NCBI RefSeq assembly: GCF_026262505.1 | Contig: NC_067206.1 | Coordinates: forward strand, 9,296,268-9,360,267 | DNA from: Trichomonas vaginalis G3 | Lineage: Eukaryota > Parabasalia > Trichomonadida > Trichomonadidae | Length of the DNA: 64,000 bases | Reading direction: 5' to 3' | In this document: in pieces, positions 40,451 through 50,396 of the stretch | Layout: every line of letters starts with the position of its first letter | How positions within the stretch are numbered: the first letter of the stretch is position 1 | Program-made: the position numbers and the translations under genes | The notes under the pieces: generated by a model | Database searches by the model: none | Seen by the model: the letters and a program-made list of their open reading frames with translations, nothing else | What the model was told of the DNA's origin: nothing

Positions 40451-40924
40451 ATGAGTGAATCAAAATTCGTGACTGTAAATCAATTAATGAATAAACTTTC
40501 ACCAATTCTCACCCAGGTTAAACAAGTAGACGTTTATTTTGATGATTACATACAAAGTTTATTTTATAAAGGTAAGTTTAATATTAAACCTATTGCTTTT
40601 GCATTTGATGGTAAATTAATCGAAAATTCAAAAATTTGGGAATTAATTCCGGATATTGAATTTATAACAAATATTAAGGATAAATGGTTTAAACAACAAA
40701 ACCACCTCACTAAAGTTCTTTGTAGATTAATGATTAAAACTGAGGAAAAAGAATTTAACGGGTTTAAATATCATCCATGTAAAATTTTAGAACTTGGTAA
40801 CGAAAAACTTCAGAAAAAATTAAACGCAAGACTATCAAAAGATAGAGTTGAAAGAGTAAATAAACTCGCTAAAGGTAATGGTAATGATGAAGAAGAATTT
40901 GATGAGTTCAACATTGAACTTTAA
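40451..40924 (+). CDS. Hypothetical 157-aa protein of Polinton A
   Basis: Starts at the ATG at 40451, six bases after a TATTTTGTATG promoter-like tract. It is basic with an acidic tail (GNDEEEFDEFNIEL). Segments such as VDVYFDDYIQSLFYKGKF and KYHPCKILELGNEKLQKK are mixed alpha/beta. Family not recognised; it looks whole. It is tail to tail with the next minus-strand gene (4 bp). Confidence 0.4.
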   Translation: MSESKFVTVNQLMNKLSPILTQVKQVDVYFDDYIQSLFYKGKFNIKPIAFAFDGKLIENSKIWELIPDIEFITNIKDKWFKQQNHLTKVLCRLMIKTEEKEFNGFKYHPCKILELGNEKLQKKLNARLSKDRVERVNKLAKGNGNDEEEFDEFNIEL

Positions 40925-40928
40925 GAAA

Positions 40929-41273
40929 CTAATGATTATTTGAATTTATGAAATCAATTATTTGATTCATTCTTTCTTCAATCTCTTCTATTCTTTTTGT
41001 TAAATCATCTATTTTCATTAATGAGGTGATTCTTGATTGAGGAATAGATTTCAAACTAACCACTTCTTTTATTTTTGAAATTTTGAATCCATCAACTTTA
41101 AACATTTTATTCAATTTACATGTTGTCAATTCTTCAAATAATTTTTTATTATTAGCATAATAGTCATTAAATTCTTCAACAGATGAAAAAATTTTTATTT
41201 CAGTAATTGGTTTAACAACGTTTATTTTTTGTTGAACATTTTCACTTTCATTTATTTTTAAAATCGGTTTCAT
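40929..41273 (-). CDS. Hypothetical 114-aa coiled-coil protein
   Basis: It looks whole. The last 35 residues (LTKRIEEIEERMNQIIDFIN) are a clear short coiled coil; the middle has FSSVEEFNDYYANNKKLFEE. It is divergent from the first amphipathic peptide gene, with 67 bp between the start codons. Unknown function; an oligomeric structural or regulatory protein is possible. Confidence 0.4.
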   Translation of the reverse strand: MKPILKINESENVQQKINVVKPITEIKIFSSVEEFNDYYANNKKLFEELTTCKLNKMFKVDGFKISKIKEVVSLKSIPQSRITSLMKIDDLTKRIEEIEERMNQIIDFINSNNH

Positions 41274-41340
41274 TTATCATTAAATAAAAATTAGAATATA
41301 AGTGATGAAATATATTTTTTTAATTAATATTAAATCAGAA

Positions 41341-41577
41341 ATGGCGGCAGGATTCTTTAAAAAATTATGGGATGGAATTAAGAAAGCTGCGGGTTGGGTT
41401 CATAAAAAGATTATTAAACCCATTGCAAACTTTTTGGCACCAGTAGCGAAAACGGCAGGAACTATCATAGGTGGAGTATTAGGTACTAAAGCAGGTAATC
41501 CGGCGATGGGAGCACAAGCAGGTAACGCAATTGGTGGAATAGCTGAAGGAATACTTAATAAAATAGGAGGTAGATAG
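41341..41577 (+). CDS. Amphipathic Gly/Ala-rich peptide, pVI-like
   Basis: A 78-aa protein from the ATG at 41341. It begins MAAGFFKKLWDGIKKAAGW, a cationic amphipathic helix, continues with a second helix (KKIIKPIANFLAPVAKTAG) and ends in a Gly/Ala-rich segment (IIGGVLGTKAGNPAMGAQ). This resembles membrane-active or capsid-internal peptides such as adenovirus pVI and similar small proteins of Polinton relatives. It looks whole. A paralogue lies tail to tail just downstream. Confidence 0.5.
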   Translation: MAAGFFKKLWDGIKKAAGWVHKKIIKPIANFLAPVAKTAGTIIGGVLGTKAGNPAMGAQAGNAIGGIAEGILNKIGGR

Positions 41578-41604
41578 TAAAAATAAATTATTTTAAAATT
41601 ATTT

Positions 41605-41820
41605 TTATCTTAGTATCGGTTGTAGTCTTTGATAAACTTTTTCTCCTTTATTTAAAACTTCTCTTATTGGGGCAGCTTTTGGTGTTATTGATTCAGCAAC
41701 GTCACTAATTGCTTCTTTATTCTTAAATATCCAATTTGCTCCCTTCTTCAATGTTTCCCAAACTTTACTCGCTCCTCTTTTTACTTTATCCCACAGTTTC
41801 TTAAATATACCTGCAGCCAT
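41605..41820 (-). CDS. Amphipathic peptide, paralogue of the previous gene
   Basis: A 71-aa protein starting MAAGIFKKLWDKVKRGASKV, nearly the same N-terminal helix as the gene at 41341 but with a different, more polar C-terminus (EAISDVAESITPKAAPIREV). It looks whole. The two genes converge with 27 bp between stops. The duplication with opposite orientation suggests that both peptides are used, perhaps at different steps of particle assembly or entry (inference). Confidence 0.5.
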   Translation of the reverse strand: MAAGIFKKLWDKVKRGASKVWETLKKGANWIFKNKEAISDVAESITPKAAPIREVLNKGEKVYQRLQPILR

Positions 41821-41888
41821 AGTTGATTATTTCATTAAAATTAAAAATTCATTTTCATCTTTAATTTTGATTTTTTATTTATTAATAA

Positions 41889-42660
41889 ATGACGACTAAC
41901 TATTTGGTGCCAAACACTAAACCGATTAATGGAAATGTGTTTCATTCATTCGAAAAGATAAATGAAATATTCGCAAAGAATGACGGTAGAAGATATTATA
42001 GAGAACTTGAAAGTTCATGCTATGACTCTGATGCTCCATATTTTGATGATAAACAAACTCATTTAAGAATTACAAATCCGGCTCATGATGTGAACCAATT
42101 AGGTGACACATATATTAAACGCAAAGTTAAAGCAACTCTAGTTTCAAATAAAGCTTTCACATGTGATGCCGCTTTTAAATGCATGCGTTTATTCGTTGGT
42201 TACAAATCATCAAATCAAAGCTTTAAACAATTAGAAGTAGAAACCGAAAGAGGTGATAACATGAATATAAAATATCACTTGAAAAATTCTTTGTTAAGGC
42301 TATTTAATATTCAAGCATTAACATTATCGAATAATAATCCTTTGAATCATAATCAATAATAATTGACCTTTCACCAGTTTCTATCGTTTGTTTTATTTCT
42401 TTTTGTTCCCCACTATCCGGATCGGTCATTGTAATTGTTTTTGTTATAGTATCAGCTTTATCTTTAACTTCAATCTTTTTCCCATCGGGATATTTAAACC
42501 AAAATTCCAAAAATTCGATATTGTCAATCTGTCATATTTTAATCTATCAATTACATTTTTAATACCATCTGAAAATCTTATGAAATGGTCATTATATGGG
42601 TTTGATTGAACTAAATTTGAATGAAGTGAAATATAACCTGTTGATGAATATGACACTGAC
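41889..42660 (+). pseudogene. Candidate major capsid gene region, broken and rearranged
   Basis: The plus-strand start (MTTNYLVPNTKPINGNVFHS) and the stretch LRITNPAHDVNQLGDTYIKR have the beta-rich, tail-first look of double-jelly-roll capsid N-termini. Pieces on the opposite strand in the same region look like parts of a structural gene too. The region is broken, with about three breaks. The capsid assignment rests on context and residue pattern and is not sure. Confidence 0.35.
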
Positions 42661-42799
42661 TCATATTTCTGAAAACACTAAAATTTATAACATGAATGAA
42701 TTTCTTATTCGTTGAATTTATGAATTCTTGAGGTAATCTTATTCTAGTTTTGTTATCACTGGAAAATAACGCTTTACCATATTTTTAATCGTAATAAAA

Positions 42800-43509
42800 A
42801 TGTCAATTATCAATATTATTTCGAATAATAACTGTGAATTAAATTTAACAGTTAGCGGAATTTATAATGTTACTCTCGTTTCTGTGAGTGGTAAATTTAA
42901 TCCCATTCTTTTAGACCCTTCAGATTATATATCATTTATTAAAGATGACCTTGAAAAAACGTATGATATGTATATAAATAATGTGATAGCGAAATGGGAT
43001 ATTAACATGATTTTAAGTTATTTAAATGAATCATTTATCGTATGGTATGAAGAAAATTTTAAATCAAAACCGATAAACTTTTTGAACTTGATGAAATAAA
43101 TAACCTTATTAAATTCCCGCTGAAAATTAAATTTTGTACTCCTCATCTTCGTTCATTGTTGGGGATATTAAATTTTGAAAAAGATGTTGGGGATGTTTTG
43201 TATTCTGACACTGGTTCCAATTTCATTTTAATCAAATGTGATAAAGTTAATACCCCAATGAGATTTTCACATCAAACATTAGACCCTAACTCTTACCCAT
43301 CAATACAAAACATTTTATCCATCAACTTAAACACATTTTCTTTATCATATCCGTTTCAATTATCCGGGAATTCATTTATTCTTCATTCAAAAGATTTATC
43401 AAATATTAAATTTAGAATAACTGACCTATTTGATTGTGATTTAGAATTTATGAATGAAATATTATGGCAATTTCAAATAGAGAAAATAGCTGATGAGATA
43501 ACGGATTAA
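42800..43509 (+). pseudogene. Candidate minor capsid (penton-like) gene, broken
   Basis: The first part is beta-rich (CELNLTVSGIYNVTLVSVSG). The last 60 residues contain SGNSFILHSKDLSNIKFRIT and LFDCDLEF, then MNEILWQFQIEKI, which resembles the final strands of single-jelly-roll penton proteins (a turn with a Phe strand and an alternating hydrophobic end). It is broken, with about one break. Its position after the capsid-like region supports a structural role. Confidence 0.3.
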
Positions 43510-43555
43510 ATATTTATTTTTAAATCGTAATAAATGATTAACAACAGCAACTTAA

Positions 43556-43583
43556 GGCGCAAAGCGCCCAGGTCCTTCAGACC
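43556..43583. repeat. Palindromic double-hairpin insert P1
   Basis: GGCGCAAAGCGCC followed directly by an AGGTC/GACC stem with a short loop; 28 bp, GC-rich in AT-rich DNA. Nearly the same sequence sits in the integrase gene (46383-46410). It lies at the start of the tail-fibre-like frame. Confidence 0.7.
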
Positions 43584-43637
43584 ATTACATACGCCATATA
43601 TGCATATAATTCAAAGACGGCAGAACAAACGCAAAGG

Positions 43638-44711
43638 TTGAAATATGGAGATTTGGAGATAGTATTGAAAAATGACCATTTCGAATTCGTTTGCAAAGGT
43701 GGTGCAGTGATATCAAATATAAAAAAAATTTTATTTATGAATTCAAAAATTAAAGGAATAACGGATGATATAACATCAATTCCACCAGAAGAACAGAGAT
43801 ATTACGCATTAAATGCATTTCCTAAAGTTTTGAAGATTGGAAGATTTAATTTAAATGAGGAATTCATAGAAGGTTTCCTAAACGACATAATGAAGAAGGT
43901 GGATAAGGAATATGTGGATAGTGAATTAAATAAGAAGGCAAATTTGGTTTATGTTGATGAAAAAGATAATGAAATTAAAGAAAAGGTTGAATGGTATCAT
44001 GAATGGACATCGGAGACTTTTAAAGTTAAAGCTGATACTGGATGGGTTTCAGGATGTTTAGACCTTAAAGCAGATAAAACTTATGTTGATGAAAAAGATA
44101 ATGAAATTAAAGAAAAGGTTGAATGGTATCATGAATGGACATCGGAGACTTTTAAAGTTAAAGCTGATACAGGATGGGTTTCAGGATGTTTAGACCTTAA
44201 AGCAGATAAAACTTATGTTGATGAAAATTATGCAAAGAAGTCGGAAGTAAATGATGTGATTACAAGCATGAAAAATGAAATACTTCAAACATTATATCCT
44301 GTTGGTTCTATTTATACGTCAATGAACTCAACAAATCCCGCAACAGTTCTGGGTTTTGGTACGTGGAAGCAGATTGTAGACAAATTCTTATACTGTGCTA
44401 ACCATTCAAAGCAAGCCGGTGGTTCAAAGAAAATTAAAGAAGCAAACCTTCCACCGCACACTCATACAGGAACTACAAACTTTTCTGGCGACCATAGCCA
44501 CTCATTAAGAGACCACCCATTATACAACTCAGACTATAAAGCTGGCAATGACGTTTTATCTCCATCTTATAACAATTCAGCAAAAAAGACTTTTCGACAA
44601 ACTGAACCAGGAGGAAATCATGTCCATACTTTCACAACAAATCCAACAGGCTTGGGTAAAGATTACATGCCACCATTTGTGACTGTATTTGCATGGTACC
44701 GAATGAACTAA
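43638..44711 (+). CDS. Phage tail-fibre/gp10-like protein of Polinton A
   Basis: Open for 357 codons; the true start is uncertain (the frame opens at a TTG and extends upstream). Residues 1-100 are unknown. Residues about 105-192 are two near-identical 44-residue repeats encoded by 132-bp tandem repeats (43950 and 44082), helical and suited to a trimeric shaft. From about residue 218 there is a domain like the C-terminal collar of phage T4 gp10 and related fibres: LYPVGSIYTSMN, LGFGTWKQI, KIKEANLPPHTHTG, GDHSHSL and a final YMPPFVTVFAWYRMN. The role is probably attachment. It is a striking phage-type part in a eukaryotic element. Confidence 0.7.
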   Translation: MKYGDLEIVLKNDHFEFVCKGGAVISNIKKILFMNSKIKGITDDITSIPPEEQRYYALNAFPKVLKIGRFNLNEEFIEGFLNDIMKKVDKEYVDSELNKKANLVYVDEKDNEIKEKVEWYHEWTSETFKVKADTGWVSGCLDLKADKTYVDEKDNEIKEKVEWYHEWTSETFKVKADTGWVSGCLDLKADKTYVDENYAKKSEVNDVITSMKNEILQTLYPVGSIYTSMNSTNPATVLGFGTWKQIVDKFLYCANHSKQAGGSKKIKEANLPPHTHTGTTNFSGDHSHSLRDHPLYNSDYKAGNDVLSPSYNNSAKKTFRQTEPGGNHVHTFTTNPTGLGKDYMPPFVTVFAWYRMN

Positions 44712-44766
44712 ATATATTTTATGTCTGTAATTAATTAGGTAATGAAGTAATGGATGAACTGCAGAA

Positions 44767-44922
44767 ATGAATACTCCACAAGCTCAAAATTTACCACGAA
44801 TCATAACAAGGGAGGAAATGATAAAAATGATGCAAGAACGAATTAAAAACAACAAACCACGAAAACCGAGAAGAACCCAGAAGGGTTCGGCGTCTCGAAG
44901 AGACGTTGTCGAAGAGGAATAA
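44767..44922 (+). CDS. Small basic protein at the A/B module border
   Basis: A 51-aa protein, not previously long enough to be noticed. It begins MNTPQAQNLPRIITREEMIK and becomes very basic (NNKPRKPRRTQKG). The counterpart in B (59500-59664, minus) shares the first 35 residues and then differs, partly because A has a palindromic insert (44873-44904) there. It faces the 98-aa gene tail to tail with 3 bp between. Function unknown; it may bind nucleic acid. Confidence 0.5.
   Translation: MNTPQAQNLPRIITREEMIKMMQERIKNNKPRKPRRTQKGSASRRDVVEEE
44873..44904. repeat. Palindromic double-hairpin insert P6
   Basis: GAACCC-AGAA-GGGTTC and then GTCTC-GAA-GAGAC form two adjacent hairpins inside the 51-aa gene, at the place where A and B differ. 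Confidence 0.65.
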
Positions 44923-44925
44923 AAA

Positions 44926-45222
44926 TTAAATTTGGATTGAGTTTAAAAATTCATCTTTATTAAATTCATCTCTTCCAATCAATTTATTTATTCTATTAAA
45001 TTCTTTTATTTTTGCTTCACTCAGTTTAAGGATTGAACGGTAAGTTTCTAATTTTTCGATTATTTCTTTCCTCTCTTTATCGTTTTCAATTACTTTAGTT
45101 TTATCGTTTTCAGCCCCACCGCATTGCGGCTTCTTTTTGTAATAGCATATTTTTGATTTAATTCTGTTTAGTTTCTTTTTATATTCATTGTCTGGACTCT
45201 TGGCTGCTTTGTTGTCACTCAT
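44926..45222 (-). CDS. Hypothetical 98-aa basic coiled-coil protein
   Basis: It looks whole. Lys-rich N-terminus (YKKKLNRIKSKICYYKKK), then KPQCGG encoded by a palindromic motif (P7), then a helical segment (ERKEIIEKLETYRSILKLSE). The counterpart in B is at 59240-59503 (87 aa), with a shorter middle. It is co-oriented with the integrase, whose end is 20 bp away from its start. Function unknown. Confidence 0.45.
   Translation of the reverse strand: MSDNKAAKSPDNEYKKKLNRIKSKICYYKKKPQCGGAENDKTKVIENDKERKEIIEKLETYRSILKLSEAKIKEFNRINKLIGRDEFNKDEFLNSIQI
45113..45132. repeat. Palindromic motif P7
   Basis: On the minus strand AGCCGCAATGCGGTGGGGCT, with the stem CCGCA/TGCGG. The B copy has the same motif at 59332-59352. 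It encodes KPQCGG or KSQCGG in the small basic protein. Confidence 0.5.
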
Positions 45223-45242
45223 TTCTTACGAAATAAAAAAAA

Positions 45243-46756
45243 TTAAATATTATTTAAATATAATGGAGTAATAAAATAAATCGGAATTTCTATTAATTTA
45301 TTGTCAACTTCAACTAATGCATTGCCGTTAATATATCTAACAAATTCAGCTATTGTGTCAAATCTTCGTCTTCTTTTTGTCATTGATTTATCAGTTTTTC
45401 CATAATCGAGATGAATCAAAACTTTATTTCCTTGTTTAAAATTCATGAGCCCCGAATTAATTTGTTCACGTTTAACATCATTTAACCTTTCCATTTGCTT
45501 TCTAATATATTCCCATTCTTTTGAAATATCATTTTTCATTTCCACTGGTTTCATGTTTATAGTTCTATGCCATGTATTATTGTAATAATATACTAACTGT
45601 TGTATGATGGAGTCATGATTTCCATCCCAGTATATCTGACCGTTAACCCCTAACGCACCTCTAAGAGTTCTCATTACCGCATCAACTATTTTATTATGAA
45701 ACGTATATGGAGAGGATGAAAAGAAAAAATTAATTTGTGGGAAATAATGAGCCATAGCTGCCTGAAATCCTTTATCACCATCACCCCTGATATTATCTAC
45801 TCTTTCATGATCTAGTAAGTATTGTATAGCCCTTCTTGTTTCCTGTTCTGTTTTCCCTTTCACTGGAATGCAATATAAATATCTAGTGTTAATGTTAATG
45901 GCAAATAAATAAGTAACGTTTCCTTTTGAATATTCCAGATGATCGATTTCGTATGAATATGGATATGGAGCAAATGAAGGGCGACTAAATTTTTCCTTTA
46001 ACGGTTGAATTTTCGGGTCAATTGGTTTATTTAATATCTTGAAATCCTTTTTAAAATCTTTTTGCTTCTTTAATGTTTGAAATGGATATAATAAAGTGAA
46101 TGATGAAGGATTAACTGAAAGGAGGCGTACTGTCGTTGGAGGTTTTGGTGTTGCAAGTGGTTTAATTTTATCTGCTTTGATTTTGGATTTCATTCCCCCC
46201 TTCATTAATTCTGGATGTATTCTATTCATTTGTTTTAAATATGCTGTATATAAAGGTTTGATATACTTTCCCGCTTCGAGTTTATGTTGAAGGATGAATT
46301 CCAAAAGTTGATCTTCATTTAAAAGTCGGGTTGAATATGGTTTAACTAATGAATCATAAATTAAAGCTTGTGCTTCATTTATGGTCTGAAGGACCTGGGC
46401 GTTTTGCACCTTTTGTTTTGTTCCTTTGTTTTTGCGGCTCATGATTATATAATTTATATAATTATCAATATCTTCTTCTGTTAATACTTTATTTTTGAAA
46501 TCTTTCAATTGTTTAAGTTGTGATTTAGTTTTTCCTTTGTATATTCATTATTTTTAATTTTGTCTTTAATTTTAGAAATTATTTTATCATGATATTTCAA
46601 AATTTCATTTTTATAATACGGATAATAATAATCCACATCATCACCCGTTATATTTTTATTATATTTTTGGAGATATGATTTTAATTCATAATAAGTAAGA
46701 AAATTTTGATTAAGTACTAAATCATAAATTAAATTTTTTAAATCTGCGCTATTCAT
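45243..46756 (-). pseudogene. Retroviral-like (Maverick) integrase of Polinton A, broken
   Basis: Compared with the whole copy in B (57733-59220, 495 aa) this gene has the same parts: a helical N-terminal region, a Pro-rich linker, the RNase-H-like core (YEIDHLEYSKGNVTYLFAIN; NIRGDGDKGFQAAMAHYFPQ; HNKIVDAVMRTLR; YYNNTWHRTINMKPVE) and a basic C-terminal domain with a KQGNKVLIHLDYGKTDKSMT strand set. It would insert element ends into the target, giving the 6-bp duplication. It is broken, with about one break. It contains palindromic insert P2 at 46383-46410. Confidence 0.8.
46383..46410. repeat. Palindromic double-hairpin insert P2
   Basis: On the minus strand GGTGCAAAACGCCCAGGTCC and on to GACC. 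It is the same insert as P1 with two changes in the first hairpin. In both genes it is read in the frame that gives AQVLQ. The B integrase has a related sequence at 58073-58096. Confidence 0.65.
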
Positions 46757-46880
46757 TTATATAAAAATAAAATAATGTTTTAAGGGTGCCGCCTCTTTGA
46801 ATCATAGTATCAAAACCATCATTAACGGTTCCTTTTGTCTCTTCTGTGGCATTTTATTAAAAATAAAATTTTAAATTGTA

Positions 46881-49800
46881 TTAAATAAATGGCATACAAC
46901 ATCCATTTTCACAACATACAGCCTTAGTGTGTGCTCCTGTTAATGCAGTCTTACCGATTGTTAAGCGAGTCATTGACCCGTTTTTAAGTTGTAAATTAAT
47001 ATTCTGACCATCAAATATCACTTTATCATTTATTATATCCAAATAATTTTTAGGTGTTAATTGTTTATTTTGTCGTAAACTAACACCTTTCATTTTTTGT
47101 GCAATCTTTTTTAAAATCACTTCCATCAATTGAACCGTTGAATGATGTATAACACTTAGGGCATAAAGCAACCATGTTATCACCTTGTTTCTCAATTGCT
47201 AAACCCAATAACTTCTTCTCATGTGCTTTTTCTTCAGCTTTATTCTTTAATTTAGGTTTAAATTTCTCATCAAAACAGAAGAAATCAAATGGTGCGAATT
47301 TGAAAATGTTTTTATCATAAAATTGTTTATCGGTAACAATTGCTTGAAATGCTTGAGTGTTAGGAAGATTTGGGTCGCCAGCGATTGCCCAATAAGATGA
47401 ATCAGTATCACCTTCAATGAAATGAAAACGATTAACATTCATGCATTTATACATAAAATCATAAATGAAAACCAAATACCAGTATTTAGCATTATCTAAA
47501 GTGAAGAATGCCTCTTGTAAACATGTATTACATCTATAAAATCTATCTTTAAGCATCACTTGATATGTATCTTCACCTATTTCTCTTATGTTTTTAAACT
47601 TATTTGACATACATGCAACGCGTGCCTTCTGTGCATTCATTATTTTAGTCTTTGTGTAATTTTGTGTATTCATTGCATCGTAACCATATGATCCATTAAG
47701 TGAAATCTTGCAAAATAAACTTTTTCCTTTATTTCCTTCTAATTCAGCCTTTTGTCTTTCGTTCATAAATTTGTTCGCAAATTCATTAAAACAAGTGTTT
47801 TTAGTAAATGTTAAAATTGATTGAATGTCATCAATGATAAAATGAAATCTGTCTATTAGATACCAAAGATAATAAGAAGAAAATGGTTGATATTGGTTGT
47901 GTGTTGATGCTAACTGAGTTAATTTCCTCTGTTTCTGGTCAACCGGTAGATTGTTTGATTTCATGTAATTATACATAAAACTGCCAATTGTTTTTTCATC
48001 TGTGATAATATCTAAGTTTCTTATTATCGGTAAAAAGTTTATGTAATCATTAATGTATTTTTCATCAATGTGACCCTTTACTTCAGCCACGAATAAAGTA
48101 TTTTTCTTCTTAATTATTCCCAGTGCTTTTGCTTTCTTTGTTGCTGTATCACAAATGATAACACCATTCAATCTTCCCGGCATATACATTTTATGGTCAG
48201 TATATTGAATGAAATCATGAGGATTAGATGAAAATGATGAAGGATATAATGAATTAAAATCAACACCAACGAAATGAGTCATAATGTTGGTGGTGTCCTC
48301 ATTTGATACAGTTTTAGTTTCTGGATTATATGCAAGTTTATTAATGTGCGTGATTCCTTTAAGATTTACTCTATGTTGAACATTTGATAAACCACCAGTA
48401 ATTCCATTACGGAGAATGTGATAAGCTTCAACTGAATCTAAAGTCATTGGTAAATTATTTTTTAATGCATAATTTCTTAAATTGATTCTTAAACGTTGAA
48501 CATCTTCATCTTTATTTGATTTTACGACATTGCAATAACAACACATTAACTGACAATTTTCTTTGGTATGTGGTTTTTCATTATCGATTCTATCCAATGT
48601 TGGTTTATTTGCATATGTAAACGCTTTACCACACATTTTGCATTTAGATGAAAGGATTAAATCGTGATAGTATTGAAAATCATCCATTGAAACATTATTT
48701 TTAGTATCCCTTTCTGCTTTTTCATCTTGTTTCTTATATGATTCAATTTTATATTTCCAATACTTTTTCGTTAATTCAAAACTTGATTCTATCTCTTCCT
48801 CAGGATATTTTTCATTAGGATTAAAGTCTTTATATGCTAAAGCGTAACGAATCATTGAAGCATTCGATGATAAAGAAAGATTATGAAGCGTGTCAATTTT
48901 ATAAACAAATGTTTCTTCAATAATTTTATCGATTGGGTCAATCATAATTTCAACATCTTTATTGCAATAATGAATAAAATATTCTAATCTATTCTTAAAA
49001 TTTTTAGCATCATTGAGATATATTTGATAATCACTATCTGATATAGTTTCTTGGGTTAATGCTGAATAAAATGAATCTTTCGTGAATGGTTCCTCTTTAT
49101 ATAATTCTTCTTCGTAATTCTCCCATGTGATGAATTGATAAGGAAAAAGGATTTAACACGTGATTTATTGTTTCCGAAATCTTGAGTGAATTGGTCTAAT
49201 GTCCCACCCGCTATATAATTTCTGATGTCAATAAATCTCAATTCATATGGAACGTTTGTTTTCTTTACAATGATTTGCTTAAATTGTGAAGATGAACCCA
49301 GCATTGATTTTATTTTCCATTTTGCAGTGTTTAAATCACGAAGAATTAAATTTAAATCAAACTTTCCCGAATTAAAACCTATGATATTCACTTTATTGAA
49401 TTCCTCATCTAGAAGTTCTTTAAATGCTTCCTTCTGTTTTTCATTTAATGTATGGGACAAAGTCCCAGCCGTTTGCGACTTCAATAATTCATTGTATTGA
49501 CTCATATTTGATTCAACAACTAATGAACAGGTTGAAAAAAAAACTCAATCCAATCAGAAATAAAAGAATCACTCGAAGTTAAGCAAAAATTCCTCGTATA
49601 TGTTTTATCGTTTAATTTAACCGTTGATGATACCATGAATGGTTTTAAGTAAGCATTCAAAGTTGCACACTCAGAAAGTTGTAATTCTTCTTTAGTCTCT
49701 AATGTTTCAAAGTCAAAAGTAATATAATATCTTGTTGGTTTATAATATTTCTGCAAATTGTGAGCTAATAACCACTGATATATCTTCTGTTTCGTAATAT

Positions 49801-50347
49801 GTGGTGCATATGGTTGCTGTGTCTTTTGCAACTGAACGTCTTGAATTAATCTTCCATTATTTTCTTTACATTTCTCACAATGCTTTAAAAATCTTCTTTG
49901 GTTTTTCCTTTCTGGATCATCACGGATAGAATAAACTTCTTCTTTACAAAATGGACAAACTTTATAGCCGGTGAGTGCTTCAACATCTGTTATTCTGTCA
50001 GCGTGAAGTTTTCCACATGGACTCTGTGTTAATAAAATATTTACTGTTTCAAATTCTGGATCTATCATTATTGATTCCACTAATGGAAAGTCTACCTTAT
50101 TTATGTCCACGTCTTCTGGTTGAGGATCACAATAATAGAAATCAATATTAACGTTTAACATTCTCGCTAATCTCTCACTTTCTGATGAAATGTCAAACCC
50201 TTCATATGCATCTATTGCTTCATTTAAATAGCTTCTACGAGTTTTAGGATTAGCACCATCAGGAATGTTATAGAAGCGTTTAAATAACCTTCTACCTTCT
50301 GCTCTAATTTGATTATCATTCATTTTAGCTGTTCCGTTTTTGTTCAT
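46881..50347 (-). pseudogene. Protein-primed DNA polymerase B with HNH insert, Polinton A, broken
   Basis: Parts in order: N-terminal region with CPFCKEEVYS and HCEKCKEN (a zinc-site-like pair); exonuclease motif FDFETLE (about 49700) and FNSGKFDLNL (about 49360); an HNH-type domain CKMCGKAF ... LDRIDNEKPHTKENCQLMCC (48530-48650); palm motif A VGVDFNSLYPSSFSS (48240-48270), motif B KISLNGSYGYDAMN (47666-47705), motif C EGDTDSSYW (47396-47415); and a Cys-rich end (CCENGCC). The palm motifs are canonical. It is broken, with about four breaks. It replicates the element from protein-primed ends. The HNH domain between exonuclease and palm is unusual. Confidence 0.85.
49453..49479. repeat. Palindromic double-hairpin insert P4 (A copy)
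   Basis: On the minus strand GTCGCAAACGGCTGGGACTT and then TGTCCCA: hairpins CGCAAACG and GGGAC-TTT-GTCCC. The B copy has the same insert at 55046-55071 with several changes, so it predates the split of A and B. Confidence 0.6.
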
Positions 50348-50396
50348 TTATGTAAGAATAAAAAATTAAAAAATAAATAAAAATAAAGTTTATTTT

